In this document: one piece after another, positions 1-10,347 of the stretch
Layout: the number at the start of each line of letters is the position of its first letter
Numbering within the stretch: position 1 is the stretch's first letter
Assembly: GCF_004328665.1 (NCBI RefSeq)
Contig: NZ_CP019770.1
Location: forward strand, 1,488,001-1,552,000
DNA: 64,000 nt
Direction of reading: 5' to 3'
Source of the DNA: Pseudoalteromonas sp. DL-6
GTDB lineage: Bacteria > Pseudomonadota > Gammaproteobacteria > Enterobacterales > Alteromonadaceae
Program-made: the position numbers and the translations under genes
Notes under the pieces: generated by a model
The model's database searches: none
The model's input: the letters and a program-made list of their open reading frames with translations, nothing else
Told to the model about the DNA's origin: nothing

Positions 1-1
1 A

Positions 2-898
2 TTGGCTATTTTTTGTATTTTTACCTATCAACAAATACTAACAAAGCGTTCTAAGTTGTGGCATCGTTACGCTGTTATCTATACTTACTTTGTGGTGGTG
101 CTGCTTGCAATCGCAGTCATTAAATTAGACACAGGTATATCACATTGGCTGTGTACCTTTCCTGTATTGGTTTATTTATTATTTGGAAAGAAACAAGGCT
201 TAATCAGCAGTTTTAGTTTATTGCTTGCCGTGTTACTCATTTTTTATATTATTGATAAAACGGTAACTCAGGTAAATTTCAAACTCATTACCAATGTATC
301 TCTTACTTATATTATTGTATGGGGTATTTCTCACGTATTTGAATCAATGCGGGCCTCTAATCAAGAGGAAATTATTAATCTGGCACTTCGTGATACGTTA
401 ACTCAAGCTTACAACCGCCGTGCTTTTAAAAGTCATTTTGATAAGCATATCGACTTTTCAAAGCCCTATTGTTTTGCTTTAGGGGATCTCGATTTTTTTA
501 AAAAAGTAAATGATGAGTATGGCCACGACGCTGGTGATGCAGTACTAGTGCAATTAACCCAGTTATTTAAAACACATTTGGGTGATGAGCATGTTTACCG
601 CTTTGGTGGTGAAGAATTTACATTAGTAGTAAATAATGATCTAGAGACGGCGATCACCGTAATGAATAAATTAAGAATTGATATAGAAAATCATCAATTT
701 ACTTATTTGCAAAGCACATTAAATATCACCATTAGTCTAGGCTTGGTCGACATTGAAGCACGTGAGCATACTAACCTAAGTGATATTTTAAGGTTAGCCG
801 ACAACTATCTGTATTTAGCAAAACAGAATGGTCGAAACTGTATAGTGAACGGCCGAACTAAAATATCAAACGAGTGTAGAGAAGTATTAACCAAATAA
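2..898 (+). CDS. Membrane-anchored diguanylate cyclase (GGDEF), probably 5'-truncated by window edge
   Basis: Predicted to make cyclic di-GMP from two GTP at the inner membrane. The first ~115 residues hold several hydrophobic segments. A GGDEF domain follows, with DTLTQAYNRRAF at its start, a metal-binding GDLDFFKKVND segment, and an intact GGEEF active-site loop at residues 202-206. The RxxD inhibitory site expected just before GGEEF is absent, so product inhibition through that site is not expected. The frame is open from base 2 with a TTG, so the true start may lie before the window. The 3' end overlaps the convergent AraC-type gene by 12 bp. Its input signal cannot be inferred from the sequence. 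Confidence 0.85.
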   Translation: MAIFCIFTYQQILTKRSKLWHRYAVIYTYFVVVLLAIAVIKLDTGISHWLCTFPVLVYLLFGKKQGLISSFSLLLAVLLIFYIIDKTVTQVNFKLITNVSLTYIIVWGISHVFESMRASNQEEIINLALRDTLTQAYNRRAFKSHFDKHIDFSKPYCFALGDLDFFKKVNDEYGHDAGDAVLVQLTQLFKTHLGDEHVYRFGGEEFTLVVNNDLETAITVMNKLRIDIENHQFTYLQSTLNITISLGLVDIEAREHTNLSDILRLADNYLYLAKQNGRNCIVNGRTKISNECREVLTK

Positions 899-1897
899 CT
901 TTCGTCTGACTACTTTTCTGTATTCACTGGGTGTTTGGCGTAATACTTTTTTAAATACTCGGGTTAAATGCCCTTGGTCGTTGTAACCAACCTCTAGTGC
1001 AACCTCTTGAATTGACAAGTTAGAAGAAGCCAATAAATCTTTAGCGCCTTCTACTCGTAGCTGTTGCCAATACTCGATGGGGCTTTGGTTGGTGGCACTT
1101 CTAAATCGACGGGTAAAGGTGCGATAACTTAAACTAAATTGAGCTGCCACTTGTTGTAAATTAAGTTCACTGGCTAAATTTGTTTTTAACCAAAATTGTA
1201 TTTGTGCAATCAGTTCATCAGGGTGCCTATCTACTGCTCCCTCTAAATAACGTTGATCTTCGTAGGGTTTACGAATTTCATGGGAAAAGTTGCGCTCTAC
1301 ATGTTGCGCCGCTTCTTTACCGTAATATTGACTAATAATATGCACGATAACATCAGCAAGTGCATTTAAACTGGCTACGGTATACATACGCTCTGACTGA
1401 GTGATAAAAAAATCCGGTTTTAAACTTACATTAGGGTAGTCATGCTTAAACTGCTTAGCATAATGCCAATGCGTAGTTGCGGGGTGGCCGTCAAGTAAAC
1501 TAGCCTCTGCGACAAAGCAATTACCTGTGCCTACTCCAATTATATGACTTCCTACAGTAAAGCTCTCGCTCAACCAAGTGACTAATTGTTGATTAGTGCG
1601 AATCACTGGGCGTGGGTTACGCCAAATGCCTGGCACAATCACTAAATCGCAATAAGGTGAATTTTCGCTAGTACAATCAGGAATAATCGATAGTCCAGTT
1701 CGCGTCTTAATGGCATCACTATTTTTAGCCACTAAATGAATAGCCAGAGGTTTAAAGCTGTTTTTATCACTATGGCCTTTAGCAAATGCTTCGCCGGCAC
1801 TTAGCATTTCAATCGGTAGTGTAAGACTGGTTACCAGCAAGTGTTCAAACACCGCAATACCAATATTAATGGGAGGGGGTAATGGGTTATTGCTCAT
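887..1897 (-). CDS. GlxA-type transcriptional regulator (DJ-1/PfpI domain + AraC helix-turn-helix)
   Basis: Residues ~10-190 form a DJ-1/PfpI glutamine-amidotransferase-like sensor domain (start NIGIAVFEHLLVTSLTLPIE; LVIVPGIW in the middle). Residues ~240-330 form a two-helix-turn-helix AraC/XylS DNA-binding domain (LQQVAAQFSLSYRTFTRRFR and QEVALEVGYNDQGHLTRVFK). I placed the start at the ATG at 1897 rather than 1960 because GGAG lies 8 bases before it and the protein then starts like the family. The predicted length is 336 aa. The gene is divergent from fabY with 128 bp between starts, so it may control that gene, but this is inference. The ligand is unknown. Confidence 0.85.
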   Translation of the reverse strand: MSNNPLPPPINIGIAVFEHLLVTSLTLPIEMLSAGEAFAKGHSDKNSFKPLAIHLVAKNSDAIKTRTGLSIIPDCTSENSPYCDLVIVPGIWRNPRPVIRTNQQLVTWLSESFTVGSHIIGVGTGNCFVAEASLLDGHPATTHWHYAKQFKHDYPNVSLKPDFFITQSERMYTVASLNALADVIVHIISQYYGKEAAQHVERNFSHEIRKPYEDQRYLEGAVDRHPDELIAQIQFWLKTNLASELNLQQVAAQFSLSYRTFTRRFRSATNQSPIEYWQQLRVEGAKDLLASSNLSIQEVALEVGYNDQGHLTRVFKKVLRQTPSEYRKVVRRKLFG

Positions 1898-2025
1898 TAT
1901 GAATGCTCCGACCAGTTGTTTTTGGCCTTTTATGCCGCTTATTTGGCTATTAAAGCACAAAGGTGTATCTGTAATCCAATTAAACTAATGTCATATTCTT
2001 ATAACACGCATTTTAAAGGTAAATT

Positions 2026-3933
2026 ATGACTGCATTACCCGTTATTGTAGGCATGGGAGGCATTAATGCCGCTGGCCGTACTTCTTTTCATCAAGGTTAT
2101 CGTCGTATCGTGTTAGATAGCTTAGCGGCGCAAGCTCGCCAAGAAACGTTTTTAGGCCTTGCCACACTGATGAACTTGGTGACTACAGTAAACGGCCAAC
2201 TTAAAGACAGCCATGGTAATCTTGTTGAGCAAAGCGACATTGAAGCACGCTTTGGTGAGCAAATTATTGCCGGTACTTTGATCCGTAAAATTGAAAAAGA
2301 ACATTTTGATGTTGATGCCACACCTTGGCAGCAAAAAATGACCTTAACGGCTTCAGATGATAGTGCAATTGTGTTTGAAACACGTCGTCGTGACTTACCA
2401 TCGCCTTTACCAAGTAACTGGCAAATAGATGATCTTGATAATAAAAAAGTAAAAGTCACGATTGCTGCTGAGCTTGATGTAAAACATGACTCAACCCGTG
2501 ATAACCCGATTAAGTCGGCAGGGCAATTTCCAACAGGCTTCGATCCTGCCATCATGTATAACAGCCGCTACCAGCCGCGCGGTTTACAAGCAACTATATT
2601 TGCTGCCACCGATGCAATTAAATCAACAGGACTCGATTGGCAACACATTATGAATAGCGTAGAGCCTGACAAAATTGGTACCTACTCGGCCTCGGTTATT
2701 GGTCAAATGGATGATAAAGGCTTAGGTGGATTAGTTAAAGCACGGCAGCAGGGCGATCGTGTAAGTACTAAGCAGTTAGCGCTGGGTTTAAATACAATGT
2801 CGACCGATTTTATTAACGCCTATGTTACTGGGAATGTGGGGACGACTTTTTCAACCTCAGGCGCATGTGCCACATTTTTATATAACTTGCGCGCTGCCGT
2901 TAACGATATTCAAGCTGGCCGTACCCGTGTTGCAGTGGTTGCCAGTGTTGAATGTGCGATTACTCCAGAAGTGGTTGAAGGTTTTGGTAATATGAGCGCG
3001 CTGGCCAATATTGAAGGTTTGCGTCGTTTAGATAATTTAAGCAATGATGATGAGCCTGATTACCGTAAAAGTAGTCGTCCATTTGGCGAGAACTGTGGCT
3101 TTACCTTAGGCGAGGGCGCACAAGTTGCCATATTAATGGATGATGCACTGGCATTGGAGCTCGGTGCAGATATTATGGGCAGTGTGCCGGATGTATTTGT
3201 GAATGCCGATGGGGTTAAAAAATCAATTACCTCACCTGGTCCTGGCAACTACATCACCATGGCGAAATCAGCAGCACTTGCTACTAGCTTATTAGGCAAA
3301 GAGGCACTGCAACAACGTAGCTTTATTTTAGCCCATGGCTCAAGTACACCACAAAACCGTGTTACTGAATCTTTAATTTATCATAAAGTTGCGCAAACAT
3401 TTGCTATTGATAACTGGAAAGTGACTGCGCCTAAAGCCTATGTAGGCCATACTATTGCGCCTGCTAGTGGCGATCAGCTTGCCATTGCGTTAGGTGTATT
3501 TAGTCATAATATTATGCCGGGTATTACCACCATTGATAAAGTAGCCGACGATGTTTACGCCGAACATTTAGATATTCGTAATAGCCACTACGATTGTGGT
3601 GATATGGATATTGCGTTTATTAACTCAAAAGGCTTTGGTGGAAATAATGCAACAGCCACTGTGCTAAGCGCAAAAGTAACTATGCAGATGCTTGCTAAAC
3701 GCCATGGTGATGCGCTGATGAATAGCTACACTGAAAAAAATAGCCAAGTAAAAGCGGCGCAGCATACTTACCAAACGCATGCTGACTTAGGTCAATACTC
3801 ACTAATTTACCGTTTTGGTGATGGTTTAATTGAAGAAAATGAGATTGTTTTAGATGAGCACAGCATTACGCTGCCAGGCTTTGAAAAAGCAATCACATTT
3901 AGCACAACAAATTCCTATCAAGATATGTTCTAA
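2026..3933 (+). CDS. fabY: Beta-ketoacyl synthase, FabY-like
   Basis: A 635-aa thiolase-fold condensing enzyme, much longer than FabB/FabF (~410 aa). The length and the start (PVIVGMGGINAAGRTSFHQG) fit the FabY family, which in Pseudomonas aeruginosa starts fatty-acid synthesis by condensing acetyl-CoA with malonyl-ACP; that role is known for the family, not shown here. Candidate catalytic residues are Cys281 (in SGACATF), His437 (ILAHGSS) and His475 (YVGHTIAP), the usual Cys-His-His triad. About 200 residues precede the core synthase fold. A good hairpin terminator follows the stop. The divergent PfpI/AraC regulator is the only neighbour that might control it. Confidence 0.82.
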   Translation: MTALPVIVGMGGINAAGRTSFHQGYRRIVLDSLAAQARQETFLGLATLMNLVTTVNGQLKDSHGNLVEQSDIEARFGEQIIAGTLIRKIEKEHFDVDATPWQQKMTLTASDDSAIVFETRRRDLPSPLPSNWQIDDLDNKKVKVTIAAELDVKHDSTRDNPIKSAGQFPTGFDPAIMYNSRYQPRGLQATIFAATDAIKSTGLDWQHIMNSVEPDKIGTYSASVIGQMDDKGLGGLVKARQQGDRVSTKQLALGLNTMSTDFINAYVTGNVGTTFSTSGACATFLYNLRAAVNDIQAGRTRVAVVASVECAITPEVVEGFGNMSALANIEGLRRLDNLSNDDEPDYRKSSRPFGENCGFTLGEGAQVAILMDDALALELGADIMGSVPDVFVNADGVKKSITSPGPGNYITMAKSAALATSLLGKEALQQRSFILAHGSSTPQNRVTESLIYHKVAQTFAIDNWKVTAPKAYVGHTIAPASGDQLAIALGVFSHNIMPGITTIDKVADDVYAEHLDIRNSHYDCGDMDIAFINSKGFGGNNATATVLSAKVTMQMLAKRHGDALMNSYTEKNSQVKAAQHTYQTHADLGQYSLIYRFGDGLIEENEIVLDEHSITLPGFEKAITFSTTNSYQDMF

Positions 3934-3951
3934 GCACACATACTTGTTAGC

Positions 3952-3976
3952 AAGGCGCTTTTATAGCGCCTTTTTT
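3952..3976 (+). terminator. Intrinsic terminator of fabY
   Basis: Eight-base-pair stem AAGGCGCT/AGCGCCTT with a 5-base loop, followed by a run of T residues, 19 bases after the fabY stop. It also sits just past the end of the convergent acyltransferase gene. Confidence 0.85.
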
Positions 3977-3985
3977 AATGTCTAT

Positions 3986-5170
3986 TCAAATATACTTAGC
4001 AATTAAACTGTGTTTATTTTTTTGCTTCCATGCTAAATAATAATTGGCAAAAATGGCTGTTAAGCCAATTACGACTGCAATAAATACTAGTGTTGCAACA
4101 TAGCTCATACCGTATCCAGTTGGTAAACCCACCAGCGTTTCGCCATAAGTCATATCAGAAAAACTAAAGCCTAAAACAGGGATAAGTAACCAACTTATTG
4201 CATGCAGTAAATACAAGTGAGCTAAGTACGAGAACATACTGGTTTTACCCAATGCTTGTAAAAATGTTGGCGAAAAGTCACTTTTTAGCTTGCTCAATAC
4301 TTTCAGCATAATTAGACCTATACCAACGGTTAACAACATAAACTGCAGGGAAAGTGGGTATTTGGTCGGGTTTAAAAATGACATTATAGTGAGTAAATAA
4401 GAGTCACTAATCGTAAATAGCGACGCGTCACCATAAAGGTTAAAGCCACGTAAAAGCGTATATAAAATTAGGCAGCTGACACCTAAAATTAAGCCATAAT
4501 CCAGCACCCGGCTACTGTATTGCTTGGCCTTGTAATAAACACCTGCACAATAGGCTAACGCCATTAACCCAACAATAGGTGCAATGGGGTAGGTGGTTCT
4601 AATTTTAAAGTTAAAAGGAAGTTCGAGTACATTTTTTTGATGTAAAACAGACCATATAGTATTTGCGAGTGTATTTGGCGCAAAGTTGACGGCATCAAAT
4701 AAGTTGTGGCCAAATACTAAAATTAAGCCCATGGCAAAAATGGCATACAGACCAACTAAGCGTAAAAGCCCTAGAATAATAAATCCCCAACCTATCGCCC
4801 AAATAACCTGAGCGTATAACATTGGAAATAGTGGGTTAAAGCTCCAAGACCACGACACAATAGTAAATTCAAATAATATAAGCACTAGTCCACGTATAAT
4901 TAAGCTTTTTGAAAATGCTTGTGTGGAAGTGTATTTATGTTCGGTTATCGCTGCTGAAAGACCCGCTAAAAATATAAATAATGGCGCACAAAAGTGCGAT
5001 ATAAAACGAGTAAAAAAAGTAAGCGCATCTGTTCCTGGTATGGTCATGGGATCGGTCACTGAATAATTTAGGCAATAATACATGCCGTGATCAATCACCA
5101 TAAATATAATGATAAGACCCCGAAGTAAATCTATATGATGCAATCGATTTTGGGTTATAGGTAATGACAT
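3986..5170 (-). CDS. DUF1624 / heparan-alpha-glucosaminide N-acetyltransferase-like membrane protein
   Basis: A 394-aa protein with about ten hydrophobic segments. The N-terminus (HHIDLLRGLIIIFMVIDHG) and FLAGLSAAI fit the DUF1624/YeiB group, related to lysosomal heparan-glucosaminide acetyltransferase, which moves acetyl groups across a membrane. The His in the VIDHG motif is a plausible catalytic residue by family analogy. Substrate is unknown. Monocistronic: both neighbours are convergent or divergent. No clear regulator is nearby. Confidence 0.78.
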   Translation of the reverse strand: MSLPITQNRLHHIDLLRGLIIIFMVIDHGMYYCLNYSVTDPMTIPGTDALTFFTRFISHFCAPLFIFLAGLSAAITEHKYTSTQAFSKSLIIRGLVLILFEFTIVSWSWSFNPLFPMLYAQVIWAIGWGFIILGLLRLVGLYAIFAMGLILVFGHNLFDAVNFAPNTLANTIWSVLHQKNVLELPFNFKIRTTYPIAPIVGLMALAYCAGVYYKAKQYSSRVLDYGLILGVSCLILYTLLRGFNLYGDASLFTISDSYLLTIMSFLNPTKYPLSLQFMLLTVGIGLIMLKVLSKLKSDFSPTFLQALGKTSMFSYLAHLYLLHAISWLLIPVLGFSFSDMTYGETLVGLPTGYGMSYVATLVFIAVVIGLTAIFANYYLAWKQKNKHSLIAKYI

Positions 5171-5373
5171 AAAAATGCTTTAGTAAGATGGAAAAAACGA
5201 GCTTAATTGTATGTTATATTATATCAATTTGCGAGGGTGATTATAAAATACTTAAGTGTAACTTATGTTGTAAACGATTTTGCTCACTAACAGATTTTTA
5301 CAGTTTTGTTTTTTAATAGAGTTACTATATAAATAATTAAATCCTTCATCCACTAGCAATTCAAAGGCCAAAC

Positions 5374-5748
5374 ATGCAAAAAATATTTATTCTTTTATTA
5401 ATGATTATGTCGAGTGGCTGTACCTTTGTTGGCGCTTTATTAGATGGGCAAGCCGTTTCAAATGCAGATGATAACCAAAGAATGAATAATCCAGCTCGTT
5501 CTACGCCCTATAAAAATCCACTTGAACCGGTTCCAGTTGATAAAGATGGATTCAATTTTACCGATCTCGGTTTAAAAATAGACTCTGCAGTATTTGGGTT
5601 AGTAAAAGGAGATGACGGGGTGATTAAAAAATGCAGGCAGGTTACTAAGGTCTTAAAAGAATGTGTAGAAGTAGATAAATCTACTCTACACAGTAATGAA
5701 TCTAAGCAGTTAAAAACTGATGATGAAATAATAAGTGTTGGTCTATAA
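5374..5748 (+). CDS. Small predicted lipoprotein of unknown function
   Basis: 124 aa. The N-terminus is a short hydrophobic signal ending in a lipobox-like MSSGC, so Cys16 should be lipidated and the protein anchored in the inner or outer membrane. The mature part is hydrophilic, with two further cysteines near the C-terminus (KKCRQV, KECVEV). I do not recognise the family. The last 47 bp overlap the 3' end of the convergent fghA gene, which is unusual but possible. Confidence 0.65.
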   Translation: MQKIFILLLMIMSSGCTFVGALLDGQAVSNADDNQRMNNPARSTPYKNPLEPVPVDKDGFNFTDLGLKIDSAVFGLVKGDDGVIKKCRQVTKVLKECVEVDKSTLHSNESKQLKTDDEIISVGL

Positions 5749-6544
5749 AACTACTAATAAAATAGTAACTATGGTCGTAGCCAGCTTGCATTTCGAGTGT
5801 TAACGGATAGTCCTTCTGTGTTGCAACTGCCACTAAGTTTTGTGGCTTAAGTTGTTCTTCTAAAAAGTTATCGGCATCACCTTGGCTGACCAACATAGGT
5901 AAATAATCAGCTTGTTTGGCTTGTTGCATTAACTCGCAGCTATCATATTCTGCCCACTGGGCTTTATCAGTACCTAAATAACCAGTAAAGGCTTTAACAC
6001 CCCAAGGGCAATCTATCGGGTTAACAATTGGGCTAAATGCTGTAGCGCTGGTATACGCTTTAGGATTTTTAAGGGCAATCATTAATGCGCCGTGGCCACC
6101 CATAGAGTGCCCAGAAATTGCTTTTTTAGCCGTTACCGGAAAATGTTGCTCTATTAATGCGGGTAGTTCCTTCACCACATAGTCGTACATATTAAAATGA
6201 GTATTGTAAGGTGCCTGCGTTGCATTGACGTAAAACCCTGCACCTTGAGCAAAATCGTAGCTGTCTTCGTTAGGAACGTTTTCACCACGCGGACTGGTAT
6301 CAGGTGCGACAATAGCAATGCCTAGCTCAGCCGCTTTTTTAAACGCGCCTGCTTTTTGCATAAAGTTTTCATCAGTACAGGTTAATCCTGATAACCAATA
6401 AAGTACTGGTACTTTATTTTTTTCACTGGCGCCTGGTGGTAAAAATACCGCAAAACGCATGCTGCAATGGGTGCTTGAGGAAGTATGGCTATACTGCTTA
6501 TGCCAGCCACCAGCCACTTTTGCTGTTGAGATATTTTCTAACAT
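5702..6544 (-). CDS. fghA: S-formylglutathione hydrolase
   Basis: Hydrolyses S-formylglutathione to formate and glutathione, the second step of glutathione-dependent formaldehyde detoxification in the cytoplasm. The 280-aa alpha/beta hydrolase has the nucleophile elbow GHSMGGHGA, the acid in QGDADNFLEEQL and the catalytic His in GYDHSYYF. Length matches FrmB/FghA. It is read in the same direction as adhC, which supplies the substrate, but a 268-bp repeat element and a hairpin now separate the two genes. AAGG lies 6 bases before the ATG. Confidence 0.95.
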   Translation of the reverse strand: MLENISTAKVAGGWHKQYSHTSSSTHCSMRFAVFLPPGASEKNKVPVLYWLSGLTCTDENFMQKAGAFKKAAELGIAIVAPDTSPRGENVPNEDSYDFAQGAGFYVNATQAPYNTHFNMYDYVVKELPALIEQHFPVTAKKAISGHSMGGHGALMIALKNPKAYTSATAFSPIVNPIDCPWGVKAFTGYLGTDKAQWAEYDSCELMQQAKQADYLPMLVSQGDADNFLEEQLKPQNLVAVATQKDYPLTLEMQAGYDHSYYFISSFIDQHLLFHHQFLTA

Positions 6545-6557
6545 AACAATCCTTAAA

Positions 6558-6581
6558 AGCCGTTACTAAATAGCAACGGCT
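6558..6581 (-). terminator. Hairpin with T-run just upstream of fghA
   Basis: Inverted repeat AGCCGTT/AACGGCT with a 10-base loop. On the minus strand it is followed by TTTT and then the fghA ribosome site, 13 bases before the ATG. It could be an intrinsic terminator or attenuator inside the adhC-fghA unit, but the stem is only seven base pairs. Confidence 0.4.
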
Positions 6582-6603
6582 GGTAATGGTGATTAAAAGA
6601 AAT

Positions 6604-6868
6604 TAGGGTCTGTTGATCTTTCAAGGTTAAATTTGCAGCAGTCTGTTTGGTATTTAGGCAAGGCAGAGCCTATGTGGTGTGGTTATTCCCCATAAATAGG
6701 CGATAACGCAGCATCAATGCCAAACAGGCGCTGCCCGAAGGGTTCTGCCTAGGGGCGATTTACTCTTTGTTGCTTGGTTTTTACTTAGCCCACTAGGTTA
6801 CAAACCTCGCGCCGCGATTAAACCGCCCCTAGTTTGAACAAATTTTAATCCGCAAAGGTCAACAGACC

Positions 6869-6871
<3 letters not shown>
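6604..6871. mobile_element. MITE-like non-autonomous element with TA-flanked terminal inverted repeats
   Basis: The ends are 18-base inverted repeats, TAGGGTCTGTTGATCTTT at 6604-6621 and AAAGGTCAACAGACCCTA at 6854-6871, with one mismatch. If the outer TA is the target duplication, the insertion would be of the IS630/Tc1-mariner type. Inside is a second inverted repeat, CTAGGGGCGATTTA (6749-6762) against TAAACCGCCCCTAG (6819-6832), 13 of 14 bases matching, and a looser pair around 6641 and 6720. There is no transposase ORF. The right end covers the adhC stop codon. No second copy is in this window. Confidence 0.75.
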
Positions 6872-8104
<1,233 letters not shown>

Positions 8105-8123
8105 TTACAGTATGGTAATAATA

Positions 8124-8993
8124 ATGCGTTGGGAAGGGATTGATGAGTTTATAGCTGTTGGCGAAGAGGGAAGTTTTACTCAAGCTGCACAGGCGTTGGG
8201 TTTATCGGTTGCCCATATTAGCCGCCATGTTACTAAGCTTGAACAACGGTTAAATACCCAACTATTAACGCGTACAACCCGAAAAGTTGTATTAACCAAA
8301 GAAGGTGAGCAGTTTTTACACCAAGTAAAACAATTACAACAGGCTATGGATGAGGCCACTCAGGGGCTAGCCTCTGTGCAAACATCCCCTAAAGGTAAAA
8401 TAAAATTAACCGCACCGGTTATGTATGGTGAGAGTTTTATTATGCCTATAGTGCATTCGTTTATGCATGATCACCCAGAAGTAGAAGTAATCGCAACACT
8501 CTCTAATGAGCAAGAAAACCTGCTGGAAGGCGGCTTTGATTTAGCCATTCGATTAGGCCATTTAAAAGACTCAAGTCTAAAAGCGCGGCGCTTGAGCTCA
8601 AGACGATTTATTATGTGTGCCGCACCGAGCTATTTAGCGCGTTTTGGCGAACCTCATACGCTAGGTGAGCTAAACCAGCATCAATGCTTAATTGGTAACA
8701 GTAGTTATTGGCGAGTAAATGAAAATGGTCGTGATAAGCATATTAAAGTAGCAGGGCGATTGCATTGTAATAGCGGCTGGGCACTGGTTGACGGCGCTAA
8801 AAAAGGCTTGGGTATTGTTCAGTTGCCTGATTACTACATTGAAAATGAAATTAAATCCGGTCAGTTAGTACCTATATTAACTGCATACCAACCACAACAA
8901 GAAGGGGTATGGGGTGTTTATCCGCCGCGGCAATTTGTTGCTACTAATGTACGCGTTTTACTTGATTATTTAGTAACAGGGTTGAAGGTTTAG
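8124..8993 (+). CDS. LysR-family regulator, probably of adhC
   Basis: Start taken at the ATG at 8124, not the longer frame from 8040, because LysR proteins begin with the helix-turn-helix and MRWEGIDEFIAVGEEGSFTQ matches that. 289 aa. The winged helix-turn-helix is at residues ~1-60 (AAQALGLSVAHISRHVTKLE). A periplasmic-binding-like inducer domain follows from ~residue 90. It is divergent from adhC with a 17-bp palindrome between. Control of the formaldehyde pathway is likely but inferred from position. Confidence 0.88.
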   Translation: MRWEGIDEFIAVGEEGSFTQAAQALGLSVAHISRHVTKLEQRLNTQLLTRTTRKVVLTKEGEQFLHQVKQLQQAMDEATQGLASVQTSPKGKIKLTAPVMYGESFIMPIVHSFMHDHPEVEVIATLSNEQENLLEGGFDLAIRLGHLKDSSLKARRLSSRRFIMCAAPSYLARFGEPHTLGELNQHQCLIGNSSYWRVNENGRDKHIKVAGRLHCNSGWALVDGAKKGLGIVQLPDYYIENEIKSGQLVPILTAYQPQQEGVWGVYPPRQFVATNVRVLLDYLVTGLKV

Positions 8994-9129
8994 CTAGGTT
9001 TACGGGTTTGCTCATAATATAGCCAAGTATCAGATTTATAAATTATTTCTTACATTTTTGATGATATTCAATTGCGCTGAGTTCGTGCTACTATAAAGCC
9101 ACACTTTTAGCATTAATGTTTTAATTAAT

Positions 9130-10347
9130 ATGTTTCAACCTGTTAGCCTGTTTATCGGACTTAGATATAGTCGCTCTTCTAAAGGCAATGCGTTTATTTC
9201 GTTTATTTCTTTTTTTTCTATTGCAGGTATCGCGATTGGTTTAATGGCGCTCTTTACAGTAAGTAGTGTCATGAACGGCTTTGAAAGCAGCTTGAAAACA
9301 AATATGCTCGGGCTCATTCCACACGTTGAAGTGCAGGCCAAACAACACTCTAAAGCGCAGATGAACACCCTTAAAGCTGATCTTGAACAATCACTGTATG
9401 TTGAACATGTTAGTTTATACCGCCATGGTGAAGCCATACTGCAAACCAATAAAGACCTGCATGGTGTGTTACTGCAAGGGCTCTATGATAATAATGATTC
9501 GCTTTATAAAATCACTGACAAAGTAGTGCAGGGTAATTGGCAAAGCGTATTAAATAATAATTATCACATTGCCATTAGCCGCTATTTAAGCCGTAAACTC
9601 GGCGTTGGCTTAGGCGATAAACTGCGCGTTATTATGCCTAATGCATCTACTTATACACCCCTTGGTCGTGTTCCAAGTCAGCGTTTATTCAAAATTGCTG
9701 CTATTTACGAAACCGGATCTGAAATTGACATGGGACTGGCATTTACCAGTGGTGTGTCATTGCAACGAGTATTAAAGCAAAGTAGCTCTACACCCCCTAA
9801 TTTAAGTGTGTCACTGCATGAGCCATTTGCACTTGATGAATTTATTCAAGACAGCCAACGTATCCTCAAGAATTTTAGCTACACAGATTGGCGCAGTAGC
9901 CAAGGCACTTTATTTGCCGCTGTCGCGATGGAGAAACGCATTATGTCTATGTTATTGGGCTTAATCGTGCTGGTGGCGGTGTTCAATATTGTGTCGGCGC
10001 TCACCATGATGGTGAGTGAAAAACAAAGCGAAGTCGCCATATTGCAAACTCTTGGGCTAACGCCAAGCCAAGTACAAACTGTATTTATGGTTCAAGGTTT
10101 ATATAACGGTGTGATTGGTACGGCAGTGGGTGCCTCTTTAGGTATTTTATTTAGCTTATATATTAATGAACTGCTGGCGTTGGTTGGCTTAAATTTATTA
10201 TCGGGGGTTTCACTGCCGGTCAAATTTGATGTGCTTAGCTTAAGTGTGATTGCTGTTTTAAGCTTAGTCATGAGCTTTTTAGCGACTTTATATCCCGCGC
10301 GTCAGGCCGCCAAAGTAAACCCAGCAGAGGTATTACGTTATGAATGA
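9130..10347 (+). CDS. lolC: Lipoprotein-releasing complex, permease subunit LolC
   Basis: First gene of the lolCDE operon. LolCDE is the inner-membrane ABC machine that extracts outer-membrane lipoproteins and hands them to LolA. 405 aa with one N-terminal membrane helix (residues ~25-47), a large periplasmic MacB-like domain, and three C-terminal helices with FtsX-type sequence (EVAILQTLGLTPSQV; TLYPARQAAKVNPAEVLRYE). Stop overlaps the lolD start by 8 bp, indicating translational coupling. The assignment of LolC rather than LolE rests on gene order. Confidence 0.93.
   Translation: MFQPVSLFIGLRYSRSSKGNAFISFISFFSIAGIAIGLMALFTVSSVMNGFESSLKTNMLGLIPHVEVQAKQHSKAQMNTLKADLEQSLYVEHVSLYRHGEAILQTNKDLHGVLLQGLYDNNDSLYKITDKVVQGNWQSVLNNNYHIAISRYLSRKLGVGLGDKLRVIMPNASTYTPLGRVPSQRLFKIAAIYETGSEIDMGLAFTSGVSLQRVLKQSSSTPPNLSVSLHEPFALDEFIQDSQRILKNFSYTDWRSSQGTLFAAVAMEKRIMSMLLGLIVLVAVFNIVSALTMMVSEKQSEVAILQTLGLTPSQVQTVFMVQGLYNGVIGTAVGASLGILFSLYINELLALVGLNLLSGVSLPVKFDVLSLSVIAVLSLVMSFLATLYPARQAAKVNPAEVLRYE

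Noticed and set aside
2097..2555. 152-codon antisense frame inside fabY
   Set aside because: Shadow ORF on the complement of a well-supported enzyme.
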